Assembly: GCA_003415625.1 (NCBI GenBank)
Contig: PYIU01000002.1
Coordinates: 4,154,001 to 4,218,000 of the forward strand
Direction: 5' to 3'
Length of the DNA stretch: 64,000 nt
From: Aquanectria penicillioides
Lineage: Eukaryota; Ascomycota; Sordariomycetes; Hypocreales; Nectriaceae
Part shown: in pieces, positions 12,620 through 25,730 of the stretch
Layout of the letters: every line of letters starts with the position of its first letter
Position numbering within the stretch: position 1 is the first letter of the stretch
Translations under genes and position numbers: made by a program
Notes under the pieces: model-generated
What the model was told of the DNA's origin: nothing
Seen by the model: only the letters and a program-made list of their open reading frames with translations
Databases searched by the model: none

Positions 12620-12933
12620 ACAGACTAACAGGTTATAGACTGAAGGTAAGAAGGACGGTGTCTTTTCAGGAGAGTCCAGACGCGATCCCAATAGACTATT
12701 GGAAGGAAACCCATTATTTTTCTTGGCGGCATGAGCCTATTGTTCTTTTGATCTATTTTGTGATGGTTGCCTAGTCTTATGGTGCAAAGAAAAATAGCTA
12801 GGTATCTAATGAGAGCATTTCGCCGAAAACCAGAAGGATATCCATAAATCTATACAACGATACGGAAGAAGAAAAAAGAAGAATAAGAAAGGAGGGAAAG
12901 GTATCTGTAGTTCTCTTGAGAATCTGCCGCACT
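12620..12933. other. Convergent 3' region
   Basis: Short A/T-richer spacer between two converging genes. It presumably holds both 3' UTRs. Nothing else was seen. Confidence 0.6.
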
Positions 12934-14339
12934 TCACTTCATCCTCTTTATTTGCCGATCTGTCATCCCCTGACCATGACCGGATCGCTTCAGACCTGAT
13001 CCTGTGCTTGAAGCCCGTAGTCTGCCTATCAACTTGCGGAACTTGCCCACATATGTTGCTGGCGCGCCATGGACCCCAAGCCGGTCGAGGATGGCTTCGA
13101 GATTGTTGAGGAACTGGCTAGCAGCCTCAGGTAGCAATTCGAGCAAGTCGAGAATGAAGTCTTGATCACGGTCACCAACGAGTCGCAGGTACAAGTTGCG
13201 ATGGAGACGAGAAGGGCCTGGGTGGGCGTCTCGGTTACGGGCCACAACGGATTCCAGGATGTGTACTAGGCAACGCACGGCGGAAATGGCCTCTAGAGGT
13301 CTGAGGGGTCGCTCCCGGTCGTAAAGTTCGTTTCTGATGAGGCGAACAATGCCTACAATATGGCTAGAGGCCCAGATGACATCTCGGGGTGTCTCATAGG
13401 GAGTTCTAGGACAGGGGAGGCGACGTAGGCGGCGTAGGCGTCGAGGTTACGAAGGACCTTGTCAATGCGTTGAGAGTGCTTTCGGAAGGTGTCTTTAATG
13501 GGATCCATGGGACGGGAAAGGGAGAGGAAGTAGTGAAAGAAGTGGTGGTTGTCGAGAAGCATACGGAAGATGGTTTCGTCAAGGTCATGCCGTTTGATGA
13601 TCTTCGTGTCAGTGGAGGGGTAGGTGAAGGTGTCTGGGTGGTAGTCCTCTGGGAGAGTCTCATACACAGATGAGAGCAGCTCTCGAGCTTCCAGTGCTCG
13701 GTAAGGATCCAGCTCGTTATCGTATTCCGAGTCTGGGGTAACAACTTGGCAATGGATGCCGTCTGCAAGGACGTCTAGATGATGATTTGCGATGCTTTGG
13801 AAGGGGTCACCCAACTCGATAGGAAAGCCAGCTAGGGTCATCTTGAGTGGTTTCGTAGTGTCCTGGTCATAGACGGTTTGCTTGACGATCTGGTCGAGTA
13901 GCCATAGAAGGTGTTCGCACGGCTCATCATGATCACCGCAAGAGCAGCTCAGCTGCGGAGCGCCCTCTTCTGGAGCCCGGATACGGATGGACCGGGTGAC
14001 GAGCTCCGTCATCTGAAAGGCGTATGTATTGTCAATGCGACGACACTTTTGAAGTGCGATCTTCGGCGGCTCCCTGAAGGCATCGCGAACGGCGTTCTGA
14101 GTAGATTCGGGGAGATGGTCGATGAGGTATGTAAGCTTAGAGGGGGAACGGATAGTGGGGGAGTCATCCTCGAAATCGGACATATCTGAATCCAGCTCGG
14201 ACTCGGAGCTCGGCTCGTCTTCTTTATCTTCGTGCTGCCTCGACTCTTCGGCGAGAGACTCGGCACGGGCCCTGGAGCGTGTTTCTGGTGGCATGCTCTC
14301 GAGGGTCAATTTGCTGAACCTGGAGACGGGAGGAGACAT
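12934..14339 (-). CDS. SWIM zinc-finger protein, frame broken once
   Basis: Protein of about 468 aa if one missing base is allowed. A SWIM-type zinc-binding motif, LSCSCGDHDEPCEHL (C-x-C-x7-C-x-H), lies near residues 131-144, after an acidic, Ser/Glu/Asp-rich N-terminus (about 30-60). SWIM domains are known to bind nucleic acids or proteins; the rest of this protein matches no function I know. The first long frame runs to about 13399, where it enters a dead end (…GPLAIL stop). The other frame resumes at once with TPYETPRDVIWASSHIVG and stays open to the stop at 12934. One extra G/C at the GGG at 13399-13401 would join them. No plausible intron fits. The start at 14339 (MSPPVSRF) is chosen because longer extensions begin at non-ATG codons. 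A second Met (MPPETRSR) is 15 codons later. Confidence 0.75.
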
Positions 14340-15966
14340 GAAGGATTGGAAGGCTACCAACAAGGAACAGTTGAGACCTGTGAGTAGCGACACGGTGAGC
14401 TGGGAGCATCGTCAACAACGGAGCGGGGGTAGGCCAAGGCCTTTATAGAGAAATGCCGAAGGGGGTCATGGAGGACAACCAGGACGTAGACGGAAGACCA
14501 CACATGCGGCCCATGATGGTTGGTGACGAGCCATGAGGTCAGAGCCCGGAGCCCACGAGCCAGAAGCCCAGGACGGGGGCAACACGGGAGTGGATGGAGG
14601 GGTCTACGTCGAGGGGCGTGTCCTATCCAGCGGATTGTAATGGGGATAGGCAGTCCTGGGTATGGTCTGGTCGTTGTAGGAGATCCATGGCTCATGGTAT
14701 AGCAGAAGAGTAAAATCCCAGTTCCAGCTCCGGCTCATGGGGGGGGGGGGCGGCGCTGGGCCGGGGACGGCTTCGCAAGCTGCGACCACCGAGCAGCGAG
14801 CGGCGACCCGCGACTACGGGCGCGGAATCTGGGCAGTTGGAAGCAGGCTTCTAGCTTGTGGCTGTGAAAAGGAAAAAGTTGGGGGCGTATGCAGCCGTAC
14901 CATGGCTGCATCTTGGAGGGTTTGCGGACAGGGGGGGGGGAGACCACCAGATGGTGGATTGAGAAGGCAACACTCGTTGCGGGACGTTTGCTCACTTGGG
15001 CAGTATCATGGAGAGCACCACATAAAGAGAGCAGAAGCGGAGTGGAGTGGAGGCAGAAGCAAGGTGTAGGCCTTCGGGGAGGGGCGCGTTCCCGGTGAGC
15101 ATTGGCCACGGAGCATGGGTTTGCGGGCTGTACAGAGTTTGTCGTCGGGAAAGGATCGCAGGATCTGCCGCGCTTGCTGTTAAGCCGTGATTCTGGTAGA
15201 TTAATTCCTGTCTTGTTTGGGGACAAGCGTGTGTGAACGAGGCGCGGCGACTTTTCACCACACGTCACCAACAGTTTATGTTTGCATTGACGCGGACGGG
15301 GACACGGACGTTTGCAACGGCCAAAGGCAAACGCATCAGCAATTTCCAAACTGCAGAAGCGGATGCAGATGCAGATGCAGACGCAACGAGGGGGTCGACA
15401 GACTGGCAAACGAGACTGACAGATGCCGCTGCTGTGACATTGAACATAGGGCCTTGGGGGCAGTATCCTGCGACCTCGGGGTCACACAGGTCATTGGCCA
15501 TTGCTGGCCAACATTGGCTCACGGAACAACTGGCATTTCCATTTCGGAATGCTTGGTGGCTTTTTTTCTTATTCTTCTTTCCGTTTCTTGTTCCGCCTCC
15601 CAGAAGAAGAAAAAGACGGGGTGATGGGAATGAGATCGAGTGCTCTGCCGCTTTGTCGTGGTGAAGTTGAGTTACAGGTAGGGCCTGGGCTGGGTCAAAG
15701 CCTCAGACGGGGCTGAGCCACAGTCGCTCCTCCCCTTCCCTTCCCCCTTCCCCGCCCTTATCCTCCTCTGGACCGTCAACGAGGAATGAGCAGCCAGTAA
15801 CGGACTACGGGCACTTCAGCAGGGCCATGCTCAGCCATCACCGCCCACCTCCACCCACCTTCAGCGCCTGGACGACCATTCACAAGACGCCGCCGCCGCC
15901 GCCGCCCGGCCGTTTATGCGACCCGATGCCGACTTCGTCCACCGTTGCTCCCGAGGGAGGCATGAG

Positions 15967-15990
15967 GGGATGGGATGGGATGGGATGGGA
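15967..15990. repeat. GGGAT tandem repeat
   Basis: Five consecutive 5-nt units (G-G-G-A-T), intergenic. Confidence 0.85.
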
Positions 15991-16701
15991 ATAGCAATTC
16001 CCACACTTTCCACTTTCCTGTGCCGTGCTGTGCACTGCTGTGCATTACCGTGCAATACGCTGCGGCTGCTCCTCTTCTCTTCTCCCTCCCATCCCCGTCC
16101 CCGCGATGGCCGCGTCCAGTGCGACCACTCAGGCAAGACCCGCCCTCCAGCGAGGAGCAGCAGCACACATGCGGCCATCTTTAGCGGCCAGGCGAGGCAT
16201 TCTCGTAGCAGTATGAGCTTCCGGGCAGATTCTGGCCTTTTTCTTACTGTTGTTTCTGCTTGGTTGCTTGCTTCTGGTCAACACCATGGCTGCTTCATGG
16301 CCGGCCGGGTCGCCTGCTTTTTTGTTTGTTTGTTTGCTGCTTGCTTCTGGCGCCGAATATACAGCACATAGCACTTCCCTATCGTGGCTTAGGAAGAATC
16401 TGCCCTACAGTTCCGCCCTCGCTCACCTATTCATCATGGTTGAGCAAATCAAACGTCTCTCCTAGGCGCGAAAGGGTCGTAACCATTGACCACCCAAGTA
16501 TAACGGCGACTATAGTCTGCCATGGCCCATTCTGGATCTTTTACTCTCGGGGAAAGGCGAGTGCAGAAACCAACGAGGCTATGCTGCACAACGACCTTCC
16601 TGAAGAGTCATGTTCCATGGGTTTTACACATGGACTCGCAGCATGTAAATTTATGAACTATTTTCACGCCTCCAGCGACGATTTTGAAGTTTGGGCGTCT
16701 C

Positions 16702-16724
16702 CACACACACACACACACACACAC
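16702..16724. repeat. CA dinucleotide microsatellite
   Basis: About eleven uninterrupted CA units. Confidence 0.9.
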
Positions 16725-18166
16725 TTACACTCCCTCCCTCAACTTTCATGGCAGTGCAAGCCATTGACCCAAACCCTCGGGACCGCAAGCAAAGCGGACT
16801 GCCGATACAAGGCCAACATCACACGACCCCTTATTGTAATGTGCACCCAATCTGTCTCCACTTCCCTATCCTCTCTCACACTCTCGCCACCCCTTCTCTC
16901 CGAAAGCCAACGCAATTGCTGCCTACGTCCGGTGTACGCGATACATTTTTGTTCCCAAATAGGGCTGAAATGGCAAGGCAAGGTAGGAAGCTAGAAAACA
17001 TGGAATGGGGGTGTGGTCCGGCAGTTCATACGATACGGAAGTCCTCGGTCAGCAACAACCAACTGATACGTCTGCCTACATGATGCAGATACATTGCAGA
17101 TTTGGCGAAGTCAGGTGTTAAAAATAAAATGGAACCCAAGAGTTCAAGAAGAAACTACCTCGGGTTACCTCTGACGTAGATTCCCAAGCAGGAAACTGGA
17201 TTCCTCTTGGGCTGAAGCCAACTGCAATAGTAGATACATTTACAAGGAGATCGCATGAATGCGAAAGAGCACGCAAACACCCTCTTCTGTTCTTCTGTTT
17301 GGCAAAACTTCGGAATGGCATGGCCATCTATCACGCACAACATGCCAGAGGCTTTGTTTTCAAATTACCGGGGTATTTACAGCTACCAGAATGCATGTTC
17401 ACGGTTGACACAAAACAGGGCGTAGGATCCGCTGGTTGTACGTTGTTGGGCAAATCAAGCATCGCAAAATAAATTGAGCGTATCTCCCTCCTGGTTTCCA
17501 TTTCCGTCTACTTTGGGAGCAGACATTTCAGTTGCATAAAAACAGATAAAGCGAAGCAAAAAGTAATACTCGGAGAAAGAAAAATAAAGACATGGCCTTG
17601 TACGTCACAATTCTGTACGGTCTCGAAACCATCGAGCAGATTGCAACGAATGAAAAAAAGTTCAGTCTTGTGGCCAGGGCTTCAGAGGGAGAAAAAAAAT
17701 AGCTATCCACAGGCAAAGACGTCATCAAGCCTTTTATCCCAGGCCAGGTCCCAAAAGCAGTTTGTTGTGGCTGGCCGTATCGCCACTTCCTCATTCAACC
17801 TTGAAAGTCCCAGTGCGCCATTCCCAAAGCCGTGAAAAGGGTGGGCGAGGTATATGTGTCGTTAGGCGAATTCGAGCCAAAACCACCCAAAATGATGCGT
17901 ACAAGCCTCCTGCACGGCGGAGGTTCCTGATGATACAATTGGTTGTCACTTCATGCACATGTCTGAAGTGCGGGACGCAGCCCGGTGTCGACAAATCGGA
18001 CGCCTCGGCTGCTGGCGTGCTGCTTGATTGTCGAATTAGTCGGCGAGCTGCCGTTTCGAAGGATCGTCTTCAGATCCGGCGAAGAAGGTTTGGAAGAAGA
18101 CGAAGACCGGCCTGCAGACGAGGAAGGGATTTTCCTAGGCAGGCTGCCCACAGACCGGTCGGATTG

Positions 18167-18874
18167 TCAATCGATACCGTGCTGTCTCTTGAGCTGAGCT
18201 AAAGATTCACGACGGGCCTCGAGATCCTCTTTTGATTTGGCCATCTTGTCGGGCTGATGGTATAGAACTGCGATGTTTTGTCAGCGACGGGACTACTTGT
18301 GCGAAAGGGAATGGCATGGTTAGAAGGTCATCAGAAAAGTACATACCAACTAGGTAGCGGTTCTGGAAGTTATAGCCGTTGAGCTTGTCGCAGGCTTGCT
18401 TTGCATCCATTACGTCCTCATAGACAACGAAGGCGGTGCCCTTTGTGTTATTCGCGATGCCCTGACGGACCTGGCTGTAGTCGGATTGTCAGTATTCCAT
18501 CGTTGAGCGCGTCGACTTGACTCGAGTGTTGTTGATTCGTGTTGAGCGGAACCATACCGAATTGGGCCAAATTTTCCAAACAGATCGAACAACTCCTCCG
18601 GAGTTACGTTGTAGCTAAATCGGCAAAGGTCAGTCGACAATGGCGAATTCGACGTCGTCTAGGTCGTACCTCAGGTTCTTTACGAACAGAGCTCTGGGAA
18701 GAGGTGGTCAGCGACGTTCTGATAGCACATCTACGGTCTTGGAAGGGGACGTCTTTGCATGATGATGGACGCAATAAGGGCGAGGGCTGCCTATGTTTGG
18801 CGGATGACGCGCGCGTGAGGCGAGACAACATACCGATTGACTTCTGGGGCTAATTTACCGCCGCGACTACTCAT
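18167..18874 (-). CDS. SF3B6: Splicing factor SF3B6 (p14, branch-site protein)
   Basis: Small RNA-recognition-motif protein of the U2 snRNP SF3b complex that contacts the branch-point region of pre-mRNA. Five exons (minus): 18874-18834, 18693-18670, 18614-18558, 18474-18347, 18267-18167; together 116 aa, close to the family's usual length. RNP2 reads [11 protein letters not shown]1-like sequence reads GTAFVVYED, and [17 protein letters not shown] follows. The C-terminal tail is a charged helix, [19 protein letters not shown], ending in HGID. Every splice site is GT..AG and the frame is intact. The high intron density for so short a gene is typical for ascomycetes. The product should act in the nucleus with SF3B1. 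It is divergent from the glycosylase gene 1.6 kb away. A run of four G-tracts lies about 40 nt upstream of the start. Confidence 0.95.
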
Positions 18875-20482
18875 CTCTTGGATGATGCTGATGGCGATGA
18901 TCGTATTCGGTAGGGGGAGGGGGGAGGGGGGAGGGCGCAGTGGAGGGATGGCAGAGGACAGGATGAATGCGGGAGCGGAGGCGACGAGGCGAGGCGAAAG
19001 ACTGGGTGAAGGATCGAGTCGGGGCGATCGATAGCAACACGTGACTTGGGATGTGGTCCGACCAGGCTGTGTCCAGGGTGCGAAGGGGCGGCTAGCCCGA
19101 CTGGGAGATTGGCGTGATTAGAAGGTGGTGGAAAAAGGCGGCTCTGGTAGCCCTGGTGTTACTAGATGATGCCTTAGGTTCGCTTTTCGGAAGTGTCGCA
19201 CCGGGCGGCTCTCACTCTCAGCTACTGTATGTACGGAGAGGAAAAAAAAAAGAGAGATAAGACCGTCGCGTCGTGGTGATAACGGGCAGCGGGTGAATTG
19301 AGGAATTGAGAATTCCCCCACTTTCTTGGGTACTACTGGAGTTAAAAAGGGAAGTAGACTGTTGCTCTCGGCGTTTTGGGCATCACGCGACCAGCCCAGG
19401 TGCCTTTCTCAACTGTGGTTTGTGCCTGCGGTCGCATGGCCTGGCACACTCACCATGGCCCAAGGAAAATGCCCAGTGTGGTGACACGGCTGAGAACGGT
19501 ACCAGCGCGATACCTGGCGCGCCATACGGATTAGGCAGGAAGCTGGAGTACTGGTCGAGCCACGCCCGCAATCACCGTGTCCACCCGCACTATGGCTCAC
19601 GTCCTGGAGCTCGGAGTCGGTCACCGATGACCCATGGGACGGCACTTTGATTGCCGACTGCAGAACGGCGCCGCTGATACTGCAAGCCCCGACCGTGGCA
19701 GGGGCCCTCAAAGCTGAGCTTGGGGGACACGTGTGTCCAAGGCCGGCTCCGAGTTGGTCTGGCCTGGCCCATCGACCCGACCTTGAACATGATGAAGCTG
19801 CCACATTGAGGACCGACGTGCTGTATCCCGCGCGATACTTACATGCTGGGCATGCCGCTGATGGGATGAGGCCCGTGTCGCTAGCCCAGTAGGGCATCTG
19901 TCTAGAACTTGTCCCCTCACATCGTTTTTCCCCCCGCCTTTTCATGGCATCGTTTGGAGGTCTTGTACGAAAACTGTTGGCTGTCCGGACAAGTCAATCA
20001 ATCTCCAGTGCATTGGAACAATACGACCTCGCCATGATTCGTTGCCTCTCGGTCAATTCTCAACTCCGGCCTCGCATAAGTTTGGTGATTTGATTGATTG
20101 ACTGATTGACCGCACCGATACTTCATTTGCCCTGTCAGGGCAGTCTTCATCGGACTAACTGAACCCACGAATGCACGGCGCGCCAGCTCCGAAAATTCTC
20201 TCCCCAAATCAGCCACATTCAAACTTGCATTCATTGTTGTATCGTATCAATGTCTGGTTTTGTCTCGCATGCCCGCCTCGATCTTCCACCAAGCCGAATC
20301 TTCCCTTTTCCCACGTTGCTCGTCGCTAGCCAGCCGCACGCTACTAGCCTGGTGCGCATGGTATCGTTCTGTAGCACCACAGCTCTCACCGCGATGGCGG
20401 CGAGACCTTCTTTGACGCACTTAAATCACGAGTAGCATCACGCAGTCCCAACGAATACACACGAGGAGAAAAAAAAATCAAA
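18875..20482. other. Divergent promoter region, SF3B6 / glycosylase
   Basis: No gene. It must hold promoters for both flanking genes. The SF3B6 side carries a G-tract cluster (18913-18935). A CACGTG E-box core lies near 19030. The frames seen at 19.3-19.9 kb overlap each other and show no family features. Confidence 0.5.
18913..18935 (+). repeat. Four-tract G-rich element, potential G-quadruplex
   Basis: G-tracts of 5, 6, 6 and 3 separated by single A bases, on the strand opposite to SF3B6 transcription and about 40 nt upstream of its ATG. This satisfies the simple four-tract rule for an intramolecular G-quadruplex. Confidence 0.7.
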
Positions 20483-22100
20483 ATGCCCAAACCCAAGAGC
20501 TCGCGCTTCGGCCTCGATGCTCTCTCGGTGTTCGATGTGTGGCAGGATTCCCGGGATTTTCTAGCCGACGTCATCGAATCACTCGGTGCATCAGCGGAGA
20601 CCGAACGCCTTCTCCGACAAAGCCTAACGGCCGGCGCGGAGGACTGGCAATACCTTATCGACTGCGCGGAGTCAATCCGGCGGTTCCGAGGCAGGGATGA
20701 ACAAAGTCTTGACGGTCAAGATGTTCTTGCCTATGTGTGGGAAATTTTCAGCAATAATGACCCTTTCTCAACGACCACGAAACCATGGGAACAGACTGAT
20801 CGTCTCATCGCCCAAGCCAAGGCACTAGAACAAACTCCAGAAATCTTGGCACCGTCGTGGGTCCCACCTGCACAGCAGAGTAAAGGAGAAGAGGCGTTAA
20901 AGCCGGCTCAACCACTCACGAAGGGAAAGGGCCGGATCACAAAGTCTCATTACTGGTCAGATGGGCCTCAAGGGCGTGCCTCTGAGGATATTTGTAGCCC
21001 TAGCAGTGGGATGCAGTTGTTCTCGACTTTATCCCTTTCTTCCACACGGCTGACAGCTCAGCCACGCGATTTTAGCAGGGTTCTGCCTTTGTCCAAGACT
21101 GCAAACTCGGTCAAGTATGTGTCTCTCGGTCAAAGAGAAGCAGTAAGCGGCCATGGCAACGACCCAAATCCTGTGGTGAAGGATGATATTCCAGCTGATA
21201 GTGTTCCATCAGGAGCCAAACGAATGGGTAGAATTTCTCCATACTTCACAGCCTCATCATCAGACGAGGCAAGAAACAAGTCTCCAACCAAAAAGAGACC
21301 TCCTCCAGGCACCATCTCAGCAGTCCCCTTCCCCCCCTCACTTCCCCTAAATTTGGCATTATTCAGGAAGAATTTGCCCATGACCCTTTTTGGCTTCTAG
21401 TTGCTATCACATTTCTGATCAAGACGAACGGAAAGTTTGCTATACCCATGTTTTACAAGGTCAAGGAGCGGTTTCCAGCCATCGGAGACATAGCCGATCC
21501 TACCAATACGCAAGATATTGCCACTATGATACGCCATCTCGGACTCTCTGTAGTTCGAGTTGCTTTCATGCAGAAATATGCGCGAGGGTTCCTAGGAGAC
21601 CCACCAAGGCCCGGTGTAAGGTACAAGGTAAAAAACTACGATCGGCGAGACGTTGATCCCTCGGCAAGGGCGCGAGAAACTACCCACGACGGTCTCATAG
21701 ATATGGAACCAGACCCAACCCCCAAACCCCCCTAGTAGGAAATGCAGACGATCTTGAAGCCTGGGAGATCGGTCACTTAACCAAAGGAAAATACGCGATC
21801 GATAGTTGGCGCATCTTCTGCCGCGACGAGCTTCTGGCCCGGGCCGAGGATTGGAACGGCAAAGGTCGAGAGCCGGAATTTCAGCCTGAATGGATGAGGG
21901 TAACGCCACATGACAAGGAACTCCGAGCGTATCTACGCTGGATGTGGATGCGCGAGGGTTGGGAGTGGGATCCGGCCTCTGGTGAACGAACAGTATTGCG
22001 GGAGGCAATGCAAAGGGCAGTCAATGAAGGGAGGGTTGAGTATGATGACACTGGCGGGTTGAGGATTCTAGACGAAGCAGGGGAAGCACGTGCCGGATGA
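20483..22100 (+). CDS. MBD4-like HhH-GPD DNA glycosylase, two frame breaks
   Basis: Predicted nuclear DNA glycosylase of the HhH-GPD superfamily, most like the catalytic domain of animal MBD4, which removes T or U from G mismatches at deaminated cytosines. About 539 aa if two missing bases are allowed. The N-terminal 260 residues are not conserved and hold no visible methyl-CpG-binding domain. The helix-hairpin-helix region includes TMIRHLGLSVVRV near residue 350. The catalytic Asp sits in YAIDSWRIFC near residue 441, matching the MBD4 DSYRIFC signature. ELRAYLRWMWMREGW follows. The frame breaks at two C runs: C7 at 21331-21337 (after SAVPFPP, continuing LTSPKFGIIQEEF) and C6 at 21727-21732 (after DPTPKPP, continuing LVGNADDLEAWEIGH). 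In each case one more C restores the conserved frame. Start ATG 20483 is preceded by an A-rich leader. Function is inferred from the motif. Confidence 0.8.
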
Positions 22101-23457
22101 AATGAAAGTTGGCCGACCAGGATACTGGCCCAGCGTGCCCAGATCGTCCAAAGTCAGTGTCATCCCACGTACGACCTACCAGGTTATTTATTGTCCCATC
22201 AGTCGACCTGCCTAGCCTAGTAGGAGGATACTCAAAATGTAGGTAATCGGTGAGAGCCTATTCGCGGATGGAGTCAAGTCTGAAGACACGTTGGCATGTA
22301 TCGTACTGCGCGTTTGATACAGCGCCCAAAACATTGGGGCGATCGGGGCACATTTCTTTTCCATCGCGCTCTGTATCGAATCAAATCGTGCTAACATCTT
22401 CCAAACCCAACAGCTGGGCCAACTTGAAATCCTCCGGATACTATTTTCTGAAGCGTTTAAGAGTGTACAGCCTCCCCCTCCCCAGACTCGGGATCCCTGT
22501 CACAATTGGAAAAAAAAGGAGTGGAGCGCATTGACGCCGCTCCAGGAACTGAAGCGACCAGGGATGGACGACAGCTCAGAGATGTGATGGAAGAAGAAAG
22601 GAAAAACAACACTGGCTCCAAAGGGAACAGATGGAATGCGCCGTCCATACCCGGCCCCTTGGACGCACAACTGAACCAAACCACCATTGGCCCGACCACC
22701 ACACTTTTGGAGTTTTTGGATTCAAACACCACCTTTATTAACCGTAGCCCACAAAAAAGCGGGCTCACAGCAAAAGGGAACAAACATAGCCTCGAAAACC
22801 TCCTGCTTGAGTTGTGACGTTGCTACGCCACCAAGATCGTGCCCGTCAGAAAAAAAGCTTCTTGGGTGTCTTGGCTGGTAACCCTGGGGGCTGTGGACAG
22901 TAGACACAGGTACTCCGAGCTGCGCTGGTACAATTGCCATGGCGGGGCTGTCGCGCTGACAGCCAAGTCTCGGGGGCTGCGCCGGTACCTCAATGGCTCC
23001 CGTCCCAGGGCGGCCCAAAAAGTGGGCACCTCGACGTGCATCATCACGGGATCTCGAAAGGACACCGTTGTACGATTCCTCTTCTCACGCAAAGGTCTGA
23101 GGTCATCATCTCCAATTGAATATCCAAGGACCGCTTACTTCGACCCCTCCTTTCCATCTTGCGATTTTCCTTCCTCTCTTTTGTCATCCGCCCTTCTCTT
23201 GATCGTGCTCGTGCTCTTCCAGGCTCAACCGCCCGCGGCGCCCGTTTTCCAGCTTCGGTCCCAGCTCCCAGGATCCTTGCTAGCTGTTCCGAAAGCTTGC
23301 TTGGACTCTTGATCCCTTCCTTGTCTCCCATTTTCGCGCATTCTTTCATCTTCTTCTTCTTCTCCTCCTCCTCCACCTCCTCCTCTATCACTGCAGCCGC
23401 AACAGCTTCGATCGTCAGCAGGTCTGCACGGAATCCCCTCCCCCCGAATCTCGAGCC
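22101..23457. other. Spacer and ERV29 promoter
   Basis: No supported gene. The last 300 bp before 23458 are C/T-rich on the plus strand, including CTT/CTC tracts, as in many fungal core promoters. Overlapping frames here have no motifs. Confidence 0.55.
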
Positions 23458-24546
<1,089 letters not shown>

Positions 24547-25730
24547 GTCCGAAGACTCGCGAAGCCAACGACATTATTGGGCACCTTAGTGCCCGGCGTT
24601 GGCAAGGCATTTTCACTTTAATCTTGGGAAGGGTATGAAAAGTTTCCCTGGATCACTACCGTCAATGTCACGGAAAGGCGGAGGAGGACCAGGCATCTCA
24701 CATATGGATGGATCATAGAAATCCTGTTGGGTAGCAAGCAAGGCGAGAAGAAACAAACGATTACGGCGACTTGTGTCTTGATTTCCAACTACTATGGGCA
24801 GTACGTGTGATTTTTTTGCGCGGGGTTTTGGAGGAGAAGTGCACAAACAGGACTTGAACACTTAAGGGGATCTCATCTCCATATGTCAGTCAGACTAATT
24901 GGTTTACATGGAAATGGTGTTATATTCGGCCATCTCGGTCCGGTCTTGAAATATGAGCTTTGTTTTTGTCGTATCTTTGGGTATCCCGCTTTAAAAATGG
25001 TTTAAGGCTAGGTTTTCAAGCAGCGTTTTGCAGTGATCCCGAAACTCAAGCAGCTCCTTTGATGTTCATTCCACCAATCCAACACTTACACGATTAGCAC
25101 GAGGGGGCACCGACGCAAGTCTTCCTTGCGTTTCTCCGCTATTTAAAGCTGGGATCATCAAGCTATGCCTTGCTCAATGTGTGTTGCATCACGTGATGGC
25201 CCTAGTTTCATACCACTGATGGGTGAGAGAGGGTTGGATTGCCACTTGCTTCGTGACAGACAATGGGACCCTAAGCTAAATAGATGCTCGCCTCGTGCGT
25301 CTAAGCCTCTCGAGTGACCTACTAAAAAAAAATTTATGTGGCTAAATAGCTGGGGCAAATCATGTTGTACATACATACCTAGGTGAGATTGCTTTGCTCG
25401 AGGAGGAATTCGACTAACTCGGTGGGTATTAGACACTCCCTCATCAGAGCAACTCGGAGCGCCCCCACCGCCGCTCGCTTTCTAAGCGACGGCCTCATAT
25501 TCAACGGCCTAGTTCTCCGGTTCCCTGTGTCTCTGTTGTGACAGAGAGGACGCTGGCCATTTTCTTGCTTTCCTCCAACGCTTGTGTGGACTTTCTCTAT
25601 TCCGGGACAGGGACGCTGGTGTGATATCTCCGTGACGAACAAGACTCAGTTACACCGCCCACTCGGGCCCATCGCCGTCCTCGTCCTCGTCCTCGTCCTC
25701 GTCGCGCTTCGCCTCTCTCCACCTCTCGCC
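24547..25730. other. Spacer upstream of the HeLo gene
   Basis: Holds the ERV29 3' UTR and the HeLo-gene promoter. No gene was supported. A TCGTCC repeat (about 25676-25705) lies just before the HeLo start, and a TACCTAGGT motif near 25376. Confidence 0.55.

Larger units (their letters stand above)
14340..18166. other. Gene-free region upstream of the SWIM gene
   Basis: No supported gene. Short frames overlap on both strands; those at plus 15217-15664 and minus 14735-15409 are low-complexity and contradict each other. Contains a GGGAT minisatellite (15967-15990), a CA microsatellite (16702-16724) and C/T-rich tracts. The section nearest 14340 probably holds the SWIM-gene leader. 17.1-18.1 kb is A/T-richer and may include the SF3B6 3' UTR. 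Confidence 0.5.

Noticed and set aside
13340..13430. Intron instead of frame break in the SWIM gene
   Set aside because: The only spans that restore frame use GTCGCC-type donors, and they remove DVIWASSHIVG, which looks coding.
15217..15664. Overlapping plus-strand frames
   Set aside because: Two frames over the same bases and simple-sequence content; neither resembles a protein family.
19409..19945. 178-aa minus-strand frame in the SF3B6/glycosylase spacer
   Set aside because: Cys/Ser/Arg-rich without domain features; frames on both strands are open equally.
21228..21320. Intron instead of frame break in the MBD4-like gene
   Set aside because: A GTAGAA..CTCAG span would restore frame but removes KKRPPPGT, which continues smoothly into the conserved domain.
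25584..25730. Upstream in-frame start for the HeLo protein
   Set aside because: Adds a Val/Leu repeat encoded by TCGTCC repeats; the family start MAAEALG is at 25731.
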